Positions 1-5,949 are shown, counted from the stretch's first letter. The stretch: DNA of 5,949 nucleotides from Actinomycetes bacterium (GCA_023434465.1 JAEYSQ010000031.1:1-5949); one strand, 5' to 3'. The notes: generated by a model from the letters alone, not told the origin. Translations and numbers: made by a program.

Positions 1-1535
1 CCGATCTTGACCTGGGGGCGAACCTCGGCCGTAGCGCCTTCGCCGCCGGCTACCGGCAGCAGGTCCTGGCCGGGCGTCCGTCGCAGGTACTGGCCGTCGG
101 CGTCACCGATGAACTCGGGGCCGGGAGCGCCGTCGTCCCACTTCGACATCTGTTTGCCGCGCAGGAAGGTGGAGACCGCCCAACCCTTCAGGGTGTGATC
201 CATGATGCAGGTCCAGCCGGAGCGGCTCAGCACGTTCTCGTTCTTGACGGTGACTTCCTTGTCGAGGTCGACCAGCACGATGTCGGCGTCGGCACCGACC
301 TCGATCAGACCCTTCTGCGGGTAGACGCCGAAGATCTTGGCCGGCTCGGAGCAGGCAACTTCGACCATCCGCTCGAGGGTGATCTTGCCTTCGTTGACCC
401 CGTTGAGGAGAACCGGCAGCAGCATCTCGACCCGCGAGGTGAAGCCGGTCTTGAGCTCCCAGATGTTCTCGTTGTAAGAGGCTTCGTAGCTGGCATCACC
501 CCAGGCCACGACGTGGTCGGAGCCGACCGAGTTGATGATCCCGGCCTGGATCGCCGACCAGATGTTGGGGTTGTTGTGGCGCGAGCGGAGCGGCACGTTG
601 ATCCGCCAGGCGTTGTGTTCTTCCTTGCCGAAGTGGAGCCAGTGCGGACCGGTCTGGGCGTGACATTCGACGCCGCGACCGCGCAGTTCGAGGATCTCCT
701 TGTAGGACTCGGGCGTGGTCGAGTGCTGAATGTAGATCGGGCAGCCGAGGTGAGCGGCCATGTCGCCGTACCAGCGGATGTGCGAAGCCTCGAGGTAGTG
801 GGGCGAGCGGTCCGACCAGGTTGCCCAGTCGGTCCGTCCCTCTGCCTTGAGCCGCTTGTCGTAGATCCGGGCGACTTCCCAGTTCTCGCAGTGCATGCAG
901 ACGACACCGGGACGGCCCATCGCCGCGACGTTCTCCATGGTGACCCAGATCACGCCGTCGTCGAAGCCGGCACCGAGACCGGCCCGTCGTCCCGGCCAGT
1001 TGGGCTCGGACTCGGGGCTCATCGCCTGCAGGTAGAGCTTGTACGAGGTGACGCCGTGGTCCTTCGCGTACTCGGGGATCTCTTCCGCCTGTTGGTCGGT
1101 TTCCAGCATGTAGGTGGCGAAAACATCGACCGCGGAATCGGATTCGACTGCCGCTTCGAAGTAGGGGAAGGAGTCATGGAAGGAGATCACGTCTTCTTTC
1201 TGCACGAACTCGGCGAACTCCGGGTGGCCCATCCGGGTGGAGGGAGCGTGGATGCCCCAGGTGGTCACGCCGGCGGTCACCGCGGCGCGGGACTCGGAAC
1301 CGAGATCGTCCTTGAGCGGGGAATAGCAACCGGGGTGCGCCTCGGTGTCGACCAGGCCGGGAATCACGTGAAGTCCGGTCGCATCGACCGTCTTCCTGGC
1401 GGGGGGCAGGAACTCGTCAGCGGTTACGGCGACGATCTTGCCTCCGTCAACGGCGATTCCGATCTTTCTCGTGCCGCTTGGGCTGACCACTGTGCCGCCC
1501 TTGATTACCAGATCCACTTCCCGAACTTCACTCAT
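1..1535 (-). CDS. Hydantoinase/dihydropyrimidinase-like amidohydrolase with atypical metal site, C-terminus cut by window edge
   Basis: About 511 codons are open from an ATG at 1535 to the left edge, with no stop; family members usually have 450-490 residues, so little is missing. An AGGAGG six bases upstream (1542-1547) fixes the start. Read by hand, the protein has the cyclic-amidohydrolase layout: an N-terminal beta-sandwich start (VIKGGTVV, about 10-17), PGLVDTEAHPG (59-69), the SYKLYL lysine K166, MHCEN with H215, IYIQHS with H271, VGSDH with D340, and a C-terminal sandwich ending near FLRGK. These match the carbamylated lysine, two metal histidines and catalytic aspartate of hydantoinases, allantoinases and dihydroorotases. 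Two differences stand out: the usual DxHxH is D63-T-E65-A-H67, and the tyrosine five residues after the lysine in hydantoinases is A171. A cytoplasmic hydrolase of a cyclic amide or related C-N bond is likely, but the substrate is unknown. Third positions are strongly G/C. It is probably transcribed from the gap upstream. Confidence 0.88.
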   Translation of the reverse strand, partial: MSEVREVDLVIKGGTVVSPSGTRKIGIAVDGGKIVAVTADEFLPPARKTVDATGLHVIPGLVDTEAHPGCYSPLKDDLGSESRAAVTAGVTTWGIHAPSTRMGHPEFAEFVQKEDVISFHDSFPYFEAAVESDSAVDVFATYMLETDQQAEEIPEYAKDHGVTSYKLYLQAMSPESEPNWPGRRAGLGAGFDDGVIWVTMENVAAMGRPGVVCMHCENWEVARIYDKRLKAEGRTDWATWSDRSPHYLEASHIRWYGDMAAHLGCPIYIQHSTTPESYKEILELRGRGVECHAQTGPHWLHFGKEEHNAWRINVPLRSRHNNPNIWSAIQAGIINSVGSDHVVAWGDASYEASYNENIWELKTGFTSRVEMLLPVLLNGVNEGKITLERMVEVACSEPAKIFGVYPQKGLIEVGADADIVLVDLDKEVTVKNENVLSRSGWTCIMDHTLKGWAVSTFLRGKQMSKWDDGAPGPEFIGDADGQYLRRTPGQDLLPVAGGEGATAEVRPQVKI

Positions 1536-1541
1536 ACTTCT

Positions 1542-1547
1542 CCTCCT
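1542..1547 (-). promoter_or_regulatory. Strong Shine-Dalgarno site of the hydantoinase-like gene
   Basis: On the minus strand AGGAGG lies six bases before the ATG at 1535. It is the strongest ribosome binding site in the window and decides the start codon of the gene that begins at 1535. Confidence 0.85.
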
Positions 1548-1597
1548 GTTTCTTCTGCTTTTCCCGCTATTTGTTACTTGGCAGTTCTAAAGAAAAT

Positions 1598-1632
1598 GTT
1601 CAACTCATTGAACCGTGTTCAAGATCTTGACT
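1598..1632. promoter_or_regulatory. Probable operator: four alternating, helically phased GTTCAA/TTGAAC half-sites
   Basis: On the plus strand GTTCAA (1598-1603), TTGAAC (1608-1613), GTTCAA (1617-1622) and TTGACT (1627-1632, degenerate) follow each other in alternating orientation, with starts 10, 9 and 10 bases apart. Neighbouring sites form perfect inverted repeats (1598-1613 and 1608-1622) and an exact 12-base palindrome TCAAGATCTTGA (1619-1630). The array sits 63-97 bases upstream of the start codon at 1535, in the only real gap of the cluster. Half-sites on successive helical turns suggest cooperative binding of a dimeric or tetrameric regulator, of a kind seen for GntR- or IclR-type proteins. 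No regulator gene is in the window, so the family is a guess. Minus-strand TTGAAC half-sites could double as -35 elements, but no convincing -10 box at correct spacing was found. Confidence 0.6.
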
Positions 1633-1721
1633 ATCCTACCACCCGGTCGGCACCCGCGCCAAACCGATTCAAGTCCGGCTTGGATCAAAGCCTCCGCAAC
1701 TTGCTCCGGGTCGACGCTCAA
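1605..1721 (-). other. Doubtful 38-codon open frame after the deaminase-like gene
   Basis: Right after the deaminase-like stop codon, another reading frame (one base off from that gene) stays open to a TGA at 1607-1605. A possible TTG start at 1721 has GAGG five bases upstream, overlapping the previous stop. The translation contains a helix-like stretch, VDPEQVAEALIQAGLESVW, which reads like protein. The frame runs into the operator array, and open frames of this length occur by chance in GC-rich DNA. It could be a small protein, a relic of a frameshifted C-terminus, or nothing. No family was recognised. Confidence 0.15.
1659..1683 (-). other. Possible RNA hairpin between the two amidohydrolase genes
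   Basis: In minus-strand RNA CCAAGCCG (1683-1676) can pair with CGGUUUGG (1666-1659) over eight base pairs including one G-U, with a nine-base loop. No run of U follows, so it is not a typical intrinsic terminator. It lies 46 bases after the stop of the upstream deaminase-like gene and could stabilise an RNA end or mark Rho-dependent termination. A match of this size can also arise by chance in 193 bases. Confidence 0.25.
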
Positions 1722-1728
1722 CGCGGCC

Positions 1729-3216
1729 TCAGATGGATGCCCTGAACAAAGTAATGCGAGCCATCGCCTCTTCGGTCATGGCCGGCGGCGACTTGACGCT
1801 GCTCCGTCGACGCTCGACCTGATCCCGGAGGGCAGCCCGGATCGCTTGCTCGTCAACGGTCTCCAGCTCGCCGTCGCGCAGCACGACCTGTCCGTCGACG
1901 ATTGCGTGGCGAACCGAACGACCGGATTCCGAAAGCGCAAGACCGGGCTCCAGAACTTGCACCCCGACGAGACCGTCATCATTCTGGTCGAGCAGAATCA
2001 GGTCGGCAACTCCGCCCTCTACGACCTCACCACCAGGCGTCGGTCCACCACTTCCGGGAGCCGCCAACACCGCGGATCCGGTCGATGTAGCCATCTGCAG
2101 CGCATCCTTTCCAGATACCCAACGGGGCCCGTCATTGTGGATCAGGGCAGCTAGCTTGACCATCTCCCAGACGTTCTGGTTGTCGGAGGAGGCCGCTCCA
2201 TCAGTCCCGATGGCGACCCTCGCTCCTTCCTGGAGCAGAAAGCCAACCGGACACCGACCGCTACCCAGCCGTAGGTTTGCCGCCGGGTTGTGAACAACGA
2301 TCGAGCCGGTGCGGGCGATCCGCCGGACATCCTCCTCGTCGATCCAGACCGAGTGAGGCAGTGAGCAGTTCGGGCCGAGCACGCCCAGATCTTCCAAGGC
2401 TTCTACGCCGCTGCGACCGAAGCGCTCCTCGCAGACCGAGCGCTGAAGTGACGTCTCCATCAGGTGAACGTGAAATCCGGTCTGATGAGATCTGGCCGCA
2501 TCTGCGAGTCCACCCAGCAAGGCGTCCGTACACCACTGGACGCCCCCGGGACCAGCGAGAATGCGAATTCGGCCATTTGCCGAGCCGTGCCAGGCGCTGA
2601 CCACATCCTCGAAGATGCCGAGCAGCTCATCCGTCGGGAAAAACTTCACCTGTTCCGACAGGGCCGCCGCCCCGAGGTCGAAGCCCTTCGCAGCCGCAAG
2701 CTCGCCCGTGAAGTCGCAGTCGTTCATCAATGGTGCAACCCCGGCCCTGATTCCCGCTTCTTCATAGGCCCGCACGGCGCCCCCCACGGCGTCGCGCGAA
2801 GGCGGGGTCATCCAGAGGTGATCGACCACCGTCGTGATCCCGAGTTTCAGCATCTCGACCGCGCCCGCCAAGGCGTTCACGTAGTGGTCCTCCGCATCGA
2901 AGAGACCGGAGGAGCCGAACATCCGAAAGAGCCAGGGTTCCAGCATGAGGCCCTCCCCGACTCCGCGCAGACAGTTTTCCGGGGAGTGGGTGTGTGCGTT
3001 TACGAGACCCGGCATCGCAAGCAAGCCCCTGCCGTCGATCACCTCGGTCCCGACCTGGGGCTCGTTTTCTCCGGCCGGGGAGATCCGCCGGATCCGGTCA
3101 CCGTCTATCTCGATGTCGACCCCGGCCGAGAACTGGCCGGGGCGTGCGAGCAGGTCGCAGTCGCTGATCAGCAACCGCGAACCTGCCCTTACGCTCCTGT
3201 CGGCGTCCACCGTCAA
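1729..3216 (-). CDS. COG0402-type amidohydrolase (cytosine deaminase/ATZ-TRZ family)
   Basis: This 495-residue protein is a metal-dependent amidohydrolase of the family that holds cytosine, guanine, 8-oxoguanine, S-adenosylhomocysteine and methylthioadenosine deaminases and the triazine hydrolases. Visible in order are the N-terminal sandwich, PGLVNAHTH with H75 and H77, the HVHLMET block with metal H251 and catalytic E254, LPHSVW with H288, VHNPAANLRLGSG (from about 308), and GTDGAAS with metal D339. The set of catalytic residues is therefore complete. Length is slightly above the usual 430-470. The start is uncertain: TTG at 3216 overlaps the permease stop as TTGA, GGAG lies 15 bases upstream, and an in-frame GTG lies at 3210. 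Coupling to the permease supports the overlap start. The context points to a cytoplasmic enzyme that deaminates or hydrolyses the imported compound or its product. The exact substrate is not predictable from the motifs. Confidence 0.92.
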   Translation of the reverse strand: MTVDADRSVRAGSRLLISDCDLLARPGQFSAGVDIEIDGDRIRRISPAGENEPQVGTEVIDGRGLLAMPGLVNAHTHSPENCLRGVGEGLMLEPWLFRMFGSSGLFDAEDHYVNALAGAVEMLKLGITTVVDHLWMTPPSRDAVGGAVRAYEEAGIRAGVAPLMNDCDFTGELAAAKGFDLGAAALSEQVKFFPTDELLGIFEDVVSAWHGSANGRIRILAGPGGVQWCTDALLGGLADAARSHQTGFHVHLMETSLQRSVCEERFGRSGVEALEDLGVLGPNCSLPHSVWIDEEDVRRIARTGSIVVHNPAANLRLGSGRCPVGFLLQEGARVAIGTDGAASSDNQNVWEMVKLAALIHNDGPRWVSGKDALQMATSTGSAVLAAPGSGGPTPGGEVVEGGVADLILLDQNDDGLVGVQVLEPGLALSESGRSVRHAIVDGQVVLRDGELETVDEQAIRAALRDQVERRRSSVKSPPAMTEEAMARITLFRASI

Positions 3217-3995
3217 GTGCCGGATCCGGATCTCCAGAAGACGACCTTTCGATCAATCCACTCGAGTAATCCGTAAAGCCCGAGGCCCACGAACATGAGC
3301 GTGATGATCGAAGCGAACGCCTCGGCAATGGCCAACTGGAAGTTGAACGTCTTGATGAGCACCCCGATCCCTTCGGAGCCGCCGACGAACTCGGCCACGA
3401 TCGCACCGACCAGGGCCAGCGACATCGCCGTCTTCAAGCCTGCGAACACCAGCGGCATCGACGAGGGGAAGCCCAGCTTCCAGTACGTCCTCCACCGGCT
3501 CGCCCCGAAGGAACGCATCAAGGTACGCGCGTCCCGGTCGACGTTGTCCATTCCGACCACAACACCGATCAGTACCGGAAAGAAACAGATGGCCGCCGCG
3601 AGCATGAACTTGGAAGTCATGCCGAACCCGAACCAGGTCAGAAAGACCGGTGCCAACGCGATACGCGGCGTGTTCTGAAAGCCGATCGCAAGAGGGTAGA
3701 GCGCCAAACGCACCCGTTCGGAAAGCCCGATCGCCGATCCAGCCAGCCAGCCCACGCCGCACCCGATCAGGAACCCGAGCAGCGTCTCCTGCATGGTCAC
3801 CCAGAGCGCTTCCCAAAAGTAGCCTTGTTGGGCAAGGTCGACGAATGCCGTCGCGATATCGCTGGGCGGCGGAACGATGATCGGATCCACGAGCTCGGTG
3901 ATGCTCGCAACTTCCCAAGCACCGACCAATGCCAGCAGGGTCAAGCCGGGCCAAAGAAACTTCTTCAGACGCCGGCTGGTTTTCTTCTCATTCAT
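3213..3995 (-). CDS. ABC transporter permease, NitT/TauT type
   Basis: The 260-residue membrane protein has the BPD_transp_1 fold of the SsuC/TauC/NrtB group. A positively charged N-terminus (MNEKKTSRRLKK) precedes a first hydrophobic segment at about 14-32. Further segments lie near 69-90, 95-120, 128-148, 186-205 and 222-245. NTPRIALAPVFLTWFGFG (108-125) is the characteristic family stretch, and the cytoplasmic EAA-type coupling loop lies at about 155-185 with the conserved glycine at 164. Length is typical. The ATG at 3995 overlaps the ATPase stop by eight bases and has a strong GGAGG six bases upstream. The protein most likely acts as a homodimer with the neighbouring ATPase. Only one permease gene is present, as is usual for this family. 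It ends in TGA overlapping the start of the deaminase-like gene. Confidence 0.95.
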   Translation of the reverse strand: MNEKKTSRRLKKFLWPGLTLLALVGAWEVASITELVDPIIVPPPSDIATAFVDLAQQGYFWEALWVTMQETLLGFLIGCGVGWLAGSAIGLSERVRLALYPLAIGFQNTPRIALAPVFLTWFGFGMTSKFMLAAAICFFPVLIGVVVGMDNVDRDARTLMRSFGASRWRTYWKLGFPSSMPLVFAGLKTAMSLALVGAIVAEFVGGSEGIGVLIKTFNFQLAIAEAFASIITLMFVGLGLYGLLEWIDRKVVFWRSGSGT

Positions 3996-4881
3996 TTTCG
4001 CCCTCCCCGATGTTCAGCAGGTCACGAATCTTGTCCATCAGGGCTACAGTCTCCGGTTCACTTAGTTGAGATACCTGTCTGGGACGGGGCAGATCCACGT
4101 CGATGATCGCCGCGACTTCACCCGGATGGGCCCGCATGACGACCACCCGATCGGAGAGCAGCACCGCCTCCGAGATGTTGTGGGTCACATAAAGCGCAGA
4201 ACGCTTCATTTCTTCGTGGATCTGAACCAGTTCCTTGAGCAGCTGTTCCCGGGTGAATTCGTCCAGGGCCGCGAACGGTTCGTCCATCAGCAGGATCGCC
4301 GGTTCGAAGACGAGCAGGCGGGCCAGACTCGCCCGCTGTTGCATGCCTCCCGAAAGCTCCCACGGATATGCCGACTCGAATCCTTCGAGGCCGACCAGGG
4401 AGATCAGGGAAGAGGCACGTTCCTTCGCCTCCTTCCGGCTGTCGCCGAAGACCTCGATCGGGAGCAGCACGTTGTCCATCACCGTCCGCCACGGCAGCAG
4501 CACGGGTGACTGCAGCATGATCCCGGTGTCCTTGCGTCCAGCCCGGGCGGCGACTCCCCTCACCTTCACTTCGCCGCCGTCGGAATCGATCAGTCCGGCG
4601 ACCATCTTCAACACGGTCGACTTTCCGCACCCGCTCGGTCCGACCAGAGAGACGAATTCACCGTCGGCAATTTCAAGTGAGGTCGACCGTACTGCTTCGA
4701 CGGGACCCTTGCGGGTCGCGTACGTCTTGGAGATACCTTTCAGTTCAATCGCCAGGCCACCGGCCTGCGAAGTAGGACTGTCGCCGCTGCCACCCGAGCC
4801 GGCAGCGTCCCGGGCGCGCATGAAGCGCGTCCGGGACTTGATGCCGTCGAGAATCACAGAACCGCTAAGGCTGCTGCTCAT
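3988..4881 (-). CDS. ABC transporter ATPase, NitT/TauT (SsuB/TauB-like) type
   Basis: Numbering from the ATG at 4881 gives 297 residues. Walker A GPSGCGKST is at 81-89, the Q-loop glutamine at 124, the signature LSGGMQQR at 176-183, Walker B ILLMDEP at 196-202, the D-loop FAALD at 203-207, and the switch histidine H234 in YVTHN. All ATP-binding parts are intact. The text before the ATPase core (about 1-42) is rich in Gly, Ser and Ala and looks disordered. The start is ambiguous: 4881 overlaps the end of the binding-protein gene by 17 bases, while an ATG at 4821 would give 277 residues and no overlap. Neither has a strong ribosome binding site. A still earlier frame opening at 4935 lies inside the binding-protein gene and is less likely. 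The protein energises import through the permease encoded next to it. Confidence 0.93.
   Translation of the reverse strand: MSSSLSGSVILDGIKSRTRFMRARDAAGSGGSGDSPTSQAGGLAIELKGISKTYATRKGPVEAVRSTSLEIADGEFVSLVGPSGCGKSTVLKMVAGLIDSDGGEVKVRGVAARAGRKDTGIMLQSPVLLPWRTVMDNVLLPIEVFGDSRKEAKERASSLISLVGLEGFESAYPWELSGGMQQRASLARLLVFEPAILLMDEPFAALDEFTREQLLKELVQIHEEMKRSALYVTHNISEAVLLSDRVVVMRAHPGEVAAIIDVDLPRPRQVSQLSEPETVALMDKIRDLLNIGEGENE
4002..4006 (-). promoter_or_regulatory. Ribosome binding site of the permease inside the ATPase gene
   Basis: GGAGG, within a GGGGAGGG run, lies six bases before the permease ATG and inside the last codons of the ATPase gene. It confirms the permease start despite the overlap and indicates coupled translation. 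Confidence 0.8.
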
Positions 4882-5902
4882 CGAGGTACGTCTCAGGGAA
4901 CGTTTCTTCGAGATTGACGTCACCCGCCAGGTCATCGGCCACGATCGTCTCCAGCAGAGTGTTCAGACCGTCCGTGTCCGGCTGGCCCATCGGCCCGTTC
5001 TCCGGGGGAGCGTAGGTTTCGACCGTACTGTCGAAGTAGGCCTGGGCGGCTGCCTTGTTCTGGCAATCCTCCGGTACGGCCTCACAGGTGATCTCCATCG
5101 CCTCTTTCGGGTTGTCGATGGTGAATTGGACCGCCTCGTTCCAGGCGCGGCCGATCTTCATCGCCGTCTCGCGTTTGCTGTCGTCATCCAGAGTTTCCTG
5201 AGTCACGACCAGGAAGTTGGCCGGCAGGTCTGCATACTTGTCGTCGAGAATCGGTTCCAGCTCGAGACCCTCGGCGATCACGCCAGCGAGGTCGTTCCCG
5301 GCTCCCGCGTACGCATCGATGGTGCCGTTCTCAAAGGCGGAGTAGACAGCTGGTCCGCCAGGGCCGACGACCGGGGTTTCGACATCCTCGTTGACCTTCA
5401 GGTCGTTGTCCTCGAGGACTGCGTTGACCAATGGAACTTCGCCACCGGTCGCATCGGTCAGTCCGACCGCGGCACCCTCGAGATCAGCCGACGATTTGAC
5501 GTCGGAATCGGTCGGTGCAGCAATCGTGAATACGCCGCTGTTCAACTCACTCACCGCACGGAGTGGAGCCCCACGGGATGCCCCGATAAGGATGTTCTCC
5601 GCGTTGGTCACACCGTAATCGACGTTGCCAGCGGTCAGCTGTTGGACCACGGAAGCCCCGGAATCGGCCACCACTGACTCGACTTCAACTCCCTCTTTTT
5701 CCAGGTACCCCTGGTCCCGCGCGACAAGAAGCGGGTAAAACGAAATCGACTCATTGAACGGCAACAGAAGCTCAGCCTTGGTGACTCCGTTGGAACCTTC
5801 GGACGAATCGTCGTCGCTCCCGCCACAAGCGGCAACAAACAACCCGGTCAACGCCACCATGGCCACGCCGATGAGGACCTTCAATCCTCGAACACGTTCC
5901 AT
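4865..5902 (-). CDS. ABC transporter substrate-binding lipoprotein, NMT1/THI5-like
   Basis: This 345-residue protein opens with a lipoprotein signal: charged MERVRGLK, a hydrophobic core, and lipobox FVAAC with the lipidated cysteine at 26, followed by a Gly-Ser-Asp linker. The mature part has the periplasmic-binding type II pattern of the NitT/TauT/NMT1 family: substrate region FNESISFYPLLVARDQGY (49-66), VVQQLTAGNVDYGVTN (85-100), and PAVYSAFENGTIDAYAG (184-200). These families bind sulfonates, nitrate, or thiamine pyrimidine precursors, so the motifs alone do not settle the ligand. C273 and C280 could form a disulfide outside the membrane. The ATG at 5902 has AGGAG six bases upstream (5909-5913). 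As the first transporter gene it probably delivers substrate to the permease. The gene uses noticeably more A/T in third positions than the hydantoinase-like gene. Confidence 0.94.
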   Translation of the reverse strand: MERVRGLKVLIGVAMVALTGLFVAACGGSDDDSSEGSNGVTKAELLLPFNESISFYPLLVARDQGYLEKEGVEVESVVADSGASVVQQLTAGNVDYGVTNAENILIGASRGAPLRAVSELNSGVFTIAAPTDSDVKSSADLEGAAVGLTDATGGEVPLVNAVLEDNDLKVNEDVETPVVGPGGPAVYSAFENGTIDAYAGAGNDLAGVIAEGLELEPILDDKYADLPANFLVVTQETLDDDSKRETAMKIGRAWNEAVQFTIDNPKEAMEITCEAVPEDCQNKAAAQAYFDSTVETYAPPENGPMGQPDTDGLNTLLETIVADDLAGDVNLEETFPETYLDEQQP

Positions 5903-5912
5903 ATGTATCTCC

Positions 5913-5949
5913 TCACTCCTCGTAGTTCGGGGAGCCGTCTACCGGCATT
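5913..5949 (-). other. Possible C-terminal end of an upstream gene
   Basis: One minus-strand frame enters from the right edge and stops at a TGA at 5915-5913, ending in PVDGSPNYEE. If coding, it would end ten bases before the binding-protein ATG, with its stop overlapping that gene's ribosome binding site, as expected inside an operon. Only eleven codons are visible. A second frame is also open here, so this is only a hint that the operon starts further upstream. Confidence 0.25.

Noticed and set aside
1575..1622. A sigma-70-type promoter using a TTGAAC half-site as -35
   Set aside because: TTGAAC is a fair -35 element, but no good -10 box was found 16-18 bases downstream of any copy; only weak TAGAAC or AAGTAA candidates exist at wrong spacing.
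1659..1683. Intrinsic terminator after the deaminase-like gene
   Set aside because: The hairpin is short and contains a G-U pair, and no U-tract follows it.
195..1745. Plus-strand open frame of 516 codons
   Set aside because: It is antisense to the hydantoinase-like gene and shares its codon boundaries in mirror form; strong G/C third positions remove stops. It has no recognisable motifs, whereas the minus strand has a full set of catalytic motifs and a strong ribosome binding site.
2464..3276. Plus-strand open frame of 270 codons
   Set aside because: It lies antisense to the deaminase-like gene, with no domain, and is explained by codon bias.
3253..3954. Minus-strand open frame of 233 codons in another frame of the permease
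   Set aside because: The translation is rich in Arg/Gly/His without membrane segments, while the overlapping frame is a clear ABC permease.
4235..5677. Plus-strand open frame of 480 codons
   Set aside because: It spans two well-supported minus-strand genes (ATPase and binding protein) and has no family features.
3213..5902. Naming the importer ThiXYZ, SsuABC or TauABC
   Set aside because: The family is clear, but no thiamine or sulfonate gene is nearby, and ligand residues cannot be assigned by eye.
1..5949. tRNA, rRNA, CRISPR array, insertion sequence or attachment site
   Set aside because: No clover-leaf pattern, regularly spaced long repeats, transposase motifs or terminal inverted repeats were seen. 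The only repeat cluster is the short operator-like array at 1598-1632.

Overview
The window looks like GC-rich actinobacterial DNA. Third codon positions are mostly G or C, and the transporter lipoprotein has an actinobacterial-style lipobox followed by a Cys-Gly-Gly-Ser-Asp-Asp linker. Thermoleophilia/Solirubrobacterales is a guess from the style of the proteins, not something the sequence proves. All five clear genes lie on the minus strand and are described here in transcription order, from high to low coordinates.

Region 1 (about 5902 to 3213): a tightly packed ABC import system of the nitrate/taurine/pyrimidine-precursor (NitT/TauT, NMT1/THI5) type. It consists of a substrate-binding lipoprotein (5902-4865), an ATPase (about 4881-3988) and a permease (3995-3213). 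Neighbouring genes overlap by 8 to 17 bases, which indicates one operon with translational coupling. Only 47 bases remain upstream of the first gene. They hold its ribosome binding site and perhaps the last codons of an earlier gene.

Region 2 (3216-1729): an amidohydrolase of the cytosine deaminase/ATZ-TRZ (COG0402) type, which overlaps the permease by 4 bases (TTGA). Its metal and catalytic residues are all visible.

Region 3 (1728-1536): the only real intergenic gap, 193 bases. It is AT-rich on the side next to the last gene. It contains a striking array of four alternating GTTCAA/TTGAAC-type half-sites spaced 9 to 10 bases apart, probably the operator of a local regulator. It also holds a weak hairpin and a short open frame.

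Region 4 (1535 to the left edge): a hydantoinase/dihydropyrimidinase-like amidohydrolase that is complete except for its extreme C-terminus. It keeps the carbamylatable lysine, both later histidines and the catalytic aspartate. The first histidine of the HxH metal motif is replaced by glutamate, and the substrate-binding tyrosine of true hydantoinases is missing.

Taken together, the likely theme is uptake of a small, probably nitrogen-containing compound, followed by hydrolysis or deamination by the COG0402 enzyme and perhaps ring or amide hydrolysis by the hydantoinase-like enzyme. The substrate cannot be read from the sequence. The most notable points are the atypical active site of the hydantoinase-like protein, the phased operator array in front of it, and its much stronger codon bias than the transporter genes.
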